Below are positions 5,321 to 9,641 of a DNA stretch of 9,641 bases, one piece after another. Each line of letters begins with the position of its first letter. Position 1 is the first letter of the stretch. Origin of the DNA: an uncultured Lachnospiraceae bacterium (GTDB lineage Bacteria > Bacillota > Clostridia > Lachnospirales > Lachnospiraceae). The notes under the pieces were generated by a model. That model was not told the DNA's origin. It saw only the letters and a list, made by a program, of their open reading frames with translations, and searched no databases. The position numbers were made by a program, and so were the translations under genes. The DNA lies in assembly GCA_947594085.1 (NCBI GenBank), contig CANQEB010000078.1, positions 1 through 9,641 of the forward strand, in the 5' to 3' direction.

Positions 5321-7039
5321 TCACACAGGCATCGCCAACATCGCAGCCTTTTTTGTCCTCTTGTCCTGATACATCAGAACGTCGCAGCGGCGGATCATTG
5401 CGTTGAGATCCGCGTCCCTCTCCGGGTCAAAGACTGCGTAGCCAAACGCTACGCTGAACGGGAAGTCGAGCTGTGCGGCCTCCCTTCTGACCACCTCACC
5501 AAACTGGTCAGCCGCCTCCTGAAGCTTTCTGTTTTTCTTTCCGAGAAGCACAAATTCATCCCCGCCGATGCGGTAGCATAAGCCGTACTCCCCAAACGCC
5601 TCACTGATGCACTTATAACAGCTCTTTATCGCCTGATCGCCTTTTTCGTGACCGTAATTGTCATTGATGCCCTTCATGTTGTTGAGATCAAAGACGATCG
5701 CACATTGCTCGCTCAGATCTCCACCCTCCGCAAGATCTTTCAACGCCTCCTCATATGCGTTGCGGTTGAACGCGCCCGTCAACATATCCGTCCGCGCAAG
5801 CTTTTCAAAATAAGTCAGCTTCTCCTCCTCCAGCTCAATGTCATAGTATTCATGGACACGCTGCCACATCAACATCACAATGAAGATCATCGTGCCGAGC
5901 GCCATAAAGATCGAGACTTCTCTGAGAAGGCTGATATAATAAGAAATCATCTCCATGATTCCGGATGCCACCAAAATACACAGCGGCAGCTTCATTTGAG
6001 GCAGATGGCCCTCTTCCTCTCCTCGACTGTCGTCTGCTCCGCGGCTAAAGCTCTTTGCAAAGTCCAGATTGATTCCTGGTCTGCTCTCTTCGACAGATTC
6101 CCCGTGGATGTCCGGCTCTTGCTTTTTTCGTTCCTCCTGCCAGATCGCCCAGAACAAATAGAGCACATTTACCACGATCAGACCATGTGTGAGAAAGAGC
6201 ACTTCAAACATGTCTACCACGCCCAGAAGCTGCAGCACTGTCTCCACCGTCACACACAGCAAATAAGCCCCTGCAAACGCCGCGAATCCGGTCTTATGCC
6301 TTTCCTCGCATATCGTATAAATAAACAGATCGATCAGCGCCGGGAACAGAAGCAACACCTGCAGGTCAATAAAATACAGCACACCCCCGTTTGGAACGAG
6401 CAATTGCAAAAACCCGCACTGGCGCAGCGACCATATCGCTACCAGGATCGCAAAAAGTCCCAGGCACAGCAGACTCCCCAGCTCCGTTCGTTTCCGCTTC
6501 GGCGTGCGCTCAATATGCAGGAAGATACAAATCAACCCGCAGAAAATGACAATACAGTTGAGCACCAGCACCGGAAGCATATCCAGAATCTTCGTCTCCA
6601 CACACTCACCGTGACTGCCGTAACGAATCATGGGAACATTGTCCCGGATCGAATCATAGGCGATCAGATGGCGAATTGTCAGCGTCTTCCCCGCGCTCCC
6701 TACGGGCACGTCAACCACATGCCAGTAGCTTCCCGGAGATTTGCCCCAATTCCGCTTCTCCATACCGTATGAATAAATTCGCTCATTGTCCAGTAGAACC
6801 TCCACATCGGACTGCGAAGACTCAAACAGCAGACTCAGCCCCTCATCGAACGCATCCGGAAGCGTCTCCGTCCACGTAAGTACATTTCCCTCCTGCACAG
6901 GCTCAGTGTCCAGCAGAGTTGTCACCTCCGCGTCACCATCAAAATCCTTTTCCGTTGTATAGAACAGCCGTCCCAGAATCACAGCCAAAAAAAGTATTAC
7001 CGCATAAAAGCAAAACATCAACTTTTTCCCTGCGGACAT
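5321..7039 (-). CDS. Membrane diguanylate cyclase with 7TM-type sensor region
   Basis: A 572-residue membrane protein predicted to make cyclic di-GMP from two GTP. Layout: TM helix 7-28; extracellular region about 30-152 that looks like a beta-sandwich sensor of the 7TMR-DISM kind; seven further TM helices at about 154-175, 187-206, 220-242, 251-272, 279-300, 351-370 and 374-392, with an acidic cytoplasmic-looking loop at 301-350; a short coiled linker; and a GGDEF domain from about 412. Active-site features are intact: DMLTGAFNR (418-426), metal Asp451 and Asn459 in DLNNMKGINDNYGH, Asp468, and GGDEF itself at 492-496. The residues nine to six before GGDEF are GEYG, so the RxxD inhibitory site is absent. 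The start is ATG 7039-7037 with SD GGGAGG 8 nt upstream; the upstream GTG at 7120 is ruled out because it sits at the predicted transcription start. No EAL domain. Confidence 0.92.
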   Translation of the reverse strand: MSAGKKLMFCFYAVILFLAVILGRLFYTTEKDFDGDAEVTTLLDTEPVQEGNVLTWTETLPDAFDEGLSLLFESSQSDVEVLLDNERIYSYGMEKRNWGKSPGSYWHVVDVPVGSAGKTLTIRHLIAYDSIRDNVPMIRYGSHGECVETKILDMLPVLVLNCIVIFCGLICIFLHIERTPKRKRTELGSLLCLGLFAILVAIWSLRQCGFLQLLVPNGGVLYFIDLQVLLLFPALIDLFIYTICEERHKTGFAAFAGAYLLCVTVETVLQLLGVVDMFEVLFLTHGLIVVNVLYLFWAIWQEERKKQEPDIHGESVEESRPGINLDFAKSFSRGADDSRGEEEGHLPQMKLPLCILVASGIMEMISYYISLLREVSIFMALGTMIFIVMLMWQRVHEYYDIELEEEKLTYFEKLARTDMLTGAFNRNAYEEALKDLAEGGDLSEQCAIVFDLNNMKGINDNYGHEKGDQAIKSCYKCISEAFGEYGLCYRIGGDEFVLLGKKNRKLQEAADQFGEVVRREAAQLDFPFSVAFGYAVFDPERDADLNAMIRRCDVLMYQDKRTKKAAMLAMPV

Positions 7040-7128
7040 GATCGATTCCTCCCATTCTGCAAGCTTGCAAAATATTTCCGCTTCATATATATAAATACGT
7101 TTATTCGTGTCAGCAAACACCGCATCAC

Positions 7129-7157
7129 ATTATAAGTGTTCCGACGTTTTTTATCAA
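7129..7157 (-). promoter_or_regulatory. sigma-A promoter of the diguanylate cyclase gene
   Basis: TTGATA (7157-7152), 17 nt, TATAAT (7134-7129) on the minus strand. Start is predicted near 7122, giving a leader of about 83 nt that includes an AT-rich TATATATA tract (7085-7092). Confidence 0.85.
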
Positions 7158-7221
7158 GTCTTTCTCACGGAATATACGAAATTGCGCGTGAAAAAACACG
7201 ACATCAATCCAATTAATTTTA

Positions 7222-7263
7222 GTAAATTTTATAGTTTACCTTTTTCTATTATATGTGTTAAAC
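7222..7263 (+). promoter_or_regulatory. Probable but unresolved promoter region of the ABC operon
   Basis: The divergent gap must hold the plus-strand promoter, but none is convincing. Candidates are TTTACC (7235-7240)-17-TTAAAC (7258-7263), or a -10 such as TATTAT (7247-7252) without a good -35. A dyad GTAAA (7222-7226)/TTTAC (7235-7239) overlaps the first candidate -35 and could be an operator. No regulator gene lies beside it. Confidence 0.25.
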
Positions 7264-7279
7264 TGTTTTAGAACATAGT

Positions 7280-7305
7280 GAGCCGCGCGCGGCTCCATTT
7301 ATTTT
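7280..7305 (+). terminator. GC-rich perfect palindrome before the ABC operon, possible attenuator
   Basis: GAGCCGCG/CGCGGCTC (7280-7295) is a perfect 16-bp palindrome that can fold as a 6-bp GC stem with a 4-nt loop, followed by CATTTATTTT (7296-7305). The only plus-strand gene it can serve is the ABC exporter 18 nt downstream, since the gene on its other side is divergent. This suggests a leader terminator that must be overcome for expression, though the T-tract is imperfect. A DNA operator is the alternative. Confidence 0.5.
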
Positions 7306-7323
7306 AAAGAAGGGGGACCTGAC

Positions 7324-9072
7324 TTGATTCGCACAATTTTAAAAGAAGTCAAAGAGTACAAGTGGGCGTCCATCGTAACGCCCATCTTTATGCTGCTCGA
7401 GGTGCTCATGGAGACGATGATCCCGTTTCTGATGGCCTCGATCATCGATGACGGTGTCAACATCGGGGATATCGGCCACATCTACCGCATCGGCGGGCTG
7501 ATGATTGTCGTGGCAGCGATTGGCCTGTTTGCCGGCCTGGGCGGCGGCCGTTTCGGCGCGAAAGCATCCACCGGACTCGCGCGCAACCTGCGCTCCTCGA
7601 TGTTCAACCACATCCAGACCTTTTCTTTTTCCAACATCGACAAATTCAGCACGGCCGGTCTGGTGACTCGTCTGACCACGGATGTCACGAACGTTCAGAA
7701 CGCCTACCAGATGATCCTGCGCATGGCGATGCGCGCCCCGGCAAGTATGATCTGTGCGCTCGCGATGGCGTTTGCGATCAACGCACGCCTGGCATCGATC
7801 TATCTTGTGGCGGTGCTGATTCTGGGCGTGGTCCTTTTCTTTATCATCAGTCATGCGACAAAGTATTTCCGGCAGGCGTTCCCGAAGTACGACGAGCTGA
7901 ACGCGTCCATCCAGGAGAATGTGTCCGCAATCCGCGTCGTAAAGGCTTATGTACGTGAAGATCACGAGACAAGCAAATTAAAGAAGGCGAGCGAGAACAT
8001 CTACAAGATCTTCGTAAAGGCCGAGTGCAATATCATCTTTAACGCCCCGATCATGCAGTTCACGGTCTACAGCTGCATCCTGCTGATCAGCTGGATCGGC
8101 GCGAAGATGATCGTCGCGGATTCGCTCACGACAGGTGAGCTCATGAGTCTGCTCGCCTACTGCATGAATATCCTGATGAATCTAATGATGCTCTCGATGG
8201 TCTTCGTCACGATCTCGATGAGCACGGCCAGCATGGAGCGTATCTCCGAGGTGCTGGACGAAACGAGTGATCTGCGCAACCCGGAACACCCACTCACTGA
8301 AGTTCCGGACGGCAGCATTACCTTCCGCGACGTGGAGTTCTCCTACCATAAGGACAGTCAAGAACCGGTGCTCAAGGATATCGATCTCGAGATTCGTTCC
8401 GGTGAGACGATCGGAATCATCGGCGGGACAGGCAGCGCCAAGACCAGCCTGGTGAACCTGATCAGCCGCCTCTACGATGTCACCTCCGGCGAGATCCTTG
8501 TCGGCGGACACAATGTCAAGGATTACGACATGGAAGTCCTGCGCAACCAGGTGGCGGTGGTGCTGCAAAACAACGTCCTATTCTCGGGCACAATCTACGA
8601 GAACCTGCGCTGGGGCGACAAGAACGCGACCGACGAGGAATGTCAGGCGGCCTGTAAGCTCGCCTGCGCCGACGATTTCATCCAGGCCTTCCCGGACGGC
8701 TACAATACCTACATAGAGCAGGGCGGCACAAACGTCTCCGGCGGACAGAAGCAGCGCCTGTGTATCGCGCGGGCACTTCTGAAGAAGCCGAAGATATTGA
8801 TCCTCGATGACAGCACAAGCGCCGTGGACACCGCGACCGACGCGCGGATCCGCAGAGCGTTCCGCGAGGAGATCCCGAACACAACGAAGCTGATCATCTC
8901 ACAGCGCATCTCGAGCGTGCAGGACGCCGACCGCATCATCGTGATGGAGGAGGGCCGCATCCACGGCTTTGGCACACACGACGAACTGCTTGCGTCCGAC
9001 AGTATTTACCAGGAGGTCTACGAGTCGCAGACGGGCGGCGGCGGAGACTTCGACGAGAAAGGAGGAGATTGA
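7324..9072 (+). CDS. ABC exporter half-transporter with degenerate NBD (first subunit)
   Basis: A 582-residue type I (IM-ABC) exporter subunit: transmembrane domain about 1-310, nucleotide-binding domain about 330-565. NBD motifs seen: Walker A GGTGSAKT (367-374), Q-loop Gln415, signature VSGGQ (471-475), Walker B ILILDD (491-496). The residue after the Walker B Asp is Asp496, not the catalytic Glu, and the switch position is Gln527 (ISQR), not His. These substitutions mark the degenerate partner of heterodimeric exporters such as TM287/288 and BmrCD. The Gly-rich tail (GGGGDFDE) is typical of this subgroup as I recall it. The likely role is ATP-driven export of drugs or hydrophobic compounds; the substrate is unknown. 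The start is TTG 7324-7326 with GGGGG (7312-7316) 7 nt upstream. It is coupled to the next gene by a 1-nt gap. Confidence 0.94.
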   Translation: MIRTILKEVKEYKWASIVTPIFMLLEVLMETMIPFLMASIIDDGVNIGDIGHIYRIGGLMIVVAAIGLFAGLGGGRFGAKASTGLARNLRSSMFNHIQTFSFSNIDKFSTAGLVTRLTTDVTNVQNAYQMILRMAMRAPASMICALAMAFAINARLASIYLVAVLILGVVLFFIISHATKYFRQAFPKYDELNASIQENVSAIRVVKAYVREDHETSKLKKASENIYKIFVKAECNIIFNAPIMQFTVYSCILLISWIGAKMIVADSLTTGELMSLLAYCMNILMNLMMLSMVFVTISMSTASMERISEVLDETSDLRNPEHPLTEVPDGSITFRDVEFSYHKDSQEPVLKDIDLEIRSGETIGIIGGTGSAKTSLVNLISRLYDVTSGEILVGGHNVKDYDMEVLRNQVAVVLQNNVLFSGTIYENLRWGDKNATDEECQAACKLACADDFIQAFPDGYNTYIEQGGTNVSGGQKQRLCIARALLKKPKILILDDSTSAVDTATDARIRRAFREEIPNTTKLIISQRISSVQDADRIIVMEEGRIHGFGTHDELLASDSIYQEVYESQTGGGGDFDEKGGD

Positions 9073-9073
9073 T

Positions 9074-9641
9074 ATGCCAGGACCAATGAACCGCGTCCCA
9101 CGTGGACAGAAACCGACCGTGGACCATCCGGGCAAGCTTCTGATGCGGCTGATGGCATACATCTTCCGCGACTATAAAATTCATTGTGTATTTGTGTTCC
9201 TTCTGATCTTCGCGGGCGTCATCGCCAATGTGCAGGGCACTATGTTCACCAAGAGCCTGATCGACAACTATATCGCTCCATTCCTTCAGAGTGACCATCC
9301 GGACTTTTCGCCGCTCGCACATGCGATCGCGCGTGTAGCCTGCTTTTATCTGATCGGTGTCGTCTCCACCTTCGCGTACAACCGCATCATGGTGACGGTG
9401 ACACAGGGCGTGCTGCGCAACCTGCGCGACGAGCTGTTTGAGCACATGGAGAAGCTGCCGATCCGCTATTTCGACACGCACCAGCACGGCGATATCATGT
9501 CCGTGTACACAAACGACATCGACACGCTGCGCCAGATGGTCAGCCAGAGTATCCCGCAGATCATCAACAGTGCGTTCACGATTGTCAGCGTCCTCATCAG
9601 CATGCTGATCCTGAGCATCCCGCTCACGCTTGTGACGCTCG
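9074..9641 (+). CDS. ABC exporter half-transporter, second subunit, 5' part
   Basis: 189 residues are visible before the window edge, all within the expected transmembrane domain. Residues 1-20 are a polar Pro/Gly/Arg-rich cytoplasmic tail. TM1 is about 33-52 and is followed by the extracellular segment, which contains SLIDNYIAPF. Then come TM2 and the coupling-helix region VLRNLRDELFEHMEKLPIRYFDTHQHGDIMS, split as VLRNLRDELFEHMEKLPIRY and FDTHQHGDIMS, a hallmark of this family, followed by the next TM pair. SD GGAGGAG (9061-9067) overlaps the end of the first subunit and sits 6 nt before the ATG. By heterodimer logic its NBD, beyond the window, should have the canonical Glu and His. Confidence 0.93.
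   Translation, partial: MPGPMNRVPRGQKPTVDHPGKLLMRLMAYIFRDYKIHCVFVFLLIFAGVIANVQGTMFTKSLIDNYIAPFLQSDHPDFSPLAHAIARVACFYLIGVVSTFAYNRIMVTVTQGVLRNLRDELFEHMEKLPIRYFDTHQHGDIMSVYTNDIDTLRQMVSQSIPQIINSAFTIVSVLISMLILSIPLTLVTL

Noticed and set aside
5648..6772. 374-codon plus-strand open frame
   Set aside because: Antisense to the diguanylate cyclase; rich in His, Gln and Arg with no recognisable domain.
7040..7120. 27-residue N-terminal extension of the diguanylate cyclase (GTG start)
   Set aside because: The GTG coincides with the predicted transcription start and has no SD, while ATG 7039 has GGGAGG at the right distance.
7253..7278. Tiny ORFs (ATG TGT TAA; GTG-started 7 codons) as leader peptides for the ABC operon
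   Set aside because: Neither has an SD; too short to distinguish from chance.
7339..9487. Long minus-strand frames across the ABC genes
   Set aside because: Antisense shadows of two clear ABC exporter genes.

Overview
The window looks like a Clostridia chromosome segment, most likely Lachnospiraceae. The evidence is Gram-positive style AGGAGG/GGGAGG ribosome binding sites, near-consensus sigma-A promoters, a CIRCE element in front of clpB, two TTG starts behind strong Shine-Dalgarno (SD) sequences, and several proteins of types I associate with that family: a 57-residue 'NATWQG..FRSALELI' protein, a heterodimeric ABC exporter with Gly-rich tail, and a 7TM-type GGDEF protein. The genus assignment is inference; no rRNA is present.

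Layout. (1) 1-2015, minus: 5' two thirds of clpB, cut by the window edge, with a TTGACA-17-TATAGT promoter that overlaps a CIRCE operator (2051-2093). (2) 2110-3497, minus: a small alpha/beta hydrolase (TTG start) and a FMN-binding split-barrel (pyridoxamine-phosphate-oxidase-like) protein. The roughly 210 bp between them holds a possible decayed reading frame and an 11-bp perfect hairpin. (3) 3498-3998: a gene-poor stretch with inverted repeats, three 13-bp tandem repeats, a plus-strand extended -10 promoter and a possible 29-codon ORF; it ends at a strong minus-strand terminator. (4) 3999-5008, minus: a 57-residue conserved-looking protein and a secreted acidic protein, probably one transcript starting near 5000 and ending at the terminator at 3911-3943. 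(5) 5040-5320: non-coding, with two hairpins. (6) 5321-7157, minus: a membrane diguanylate cyclase with its own TTGATA-17-TATAAT promoter. (7) 7158-7323: AT-rich divergent control region ending in a GC-rich perfect palindrome just ahead of the ABC genes. (8) 7324-9641, plus: two adjacent ABC exporter half-transporter genes, the second cut by the window edge.

How they relate. The two ABC genes form one heterodimeric exporter. The first carries a degenerate nucleotide-binding domain (Asp for the catalytic Glu, Gln for the switch His), so the second should carry the consensus ATPase residues (not visible here). clpB is expected to be under HrcA heat-shock control. The other genes look like independent units with individual promoters.

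I see no mobile element, CRISPR array, rRNA, tRNA or recognisable defence system. The most notable non-routine items are the small-protein/secreted-protein pair, the repeat-associated plus-strand promoter at 3656-3746, the possible attenuator before the ABC genes, and the decayed frame upstream of the hydrolase.
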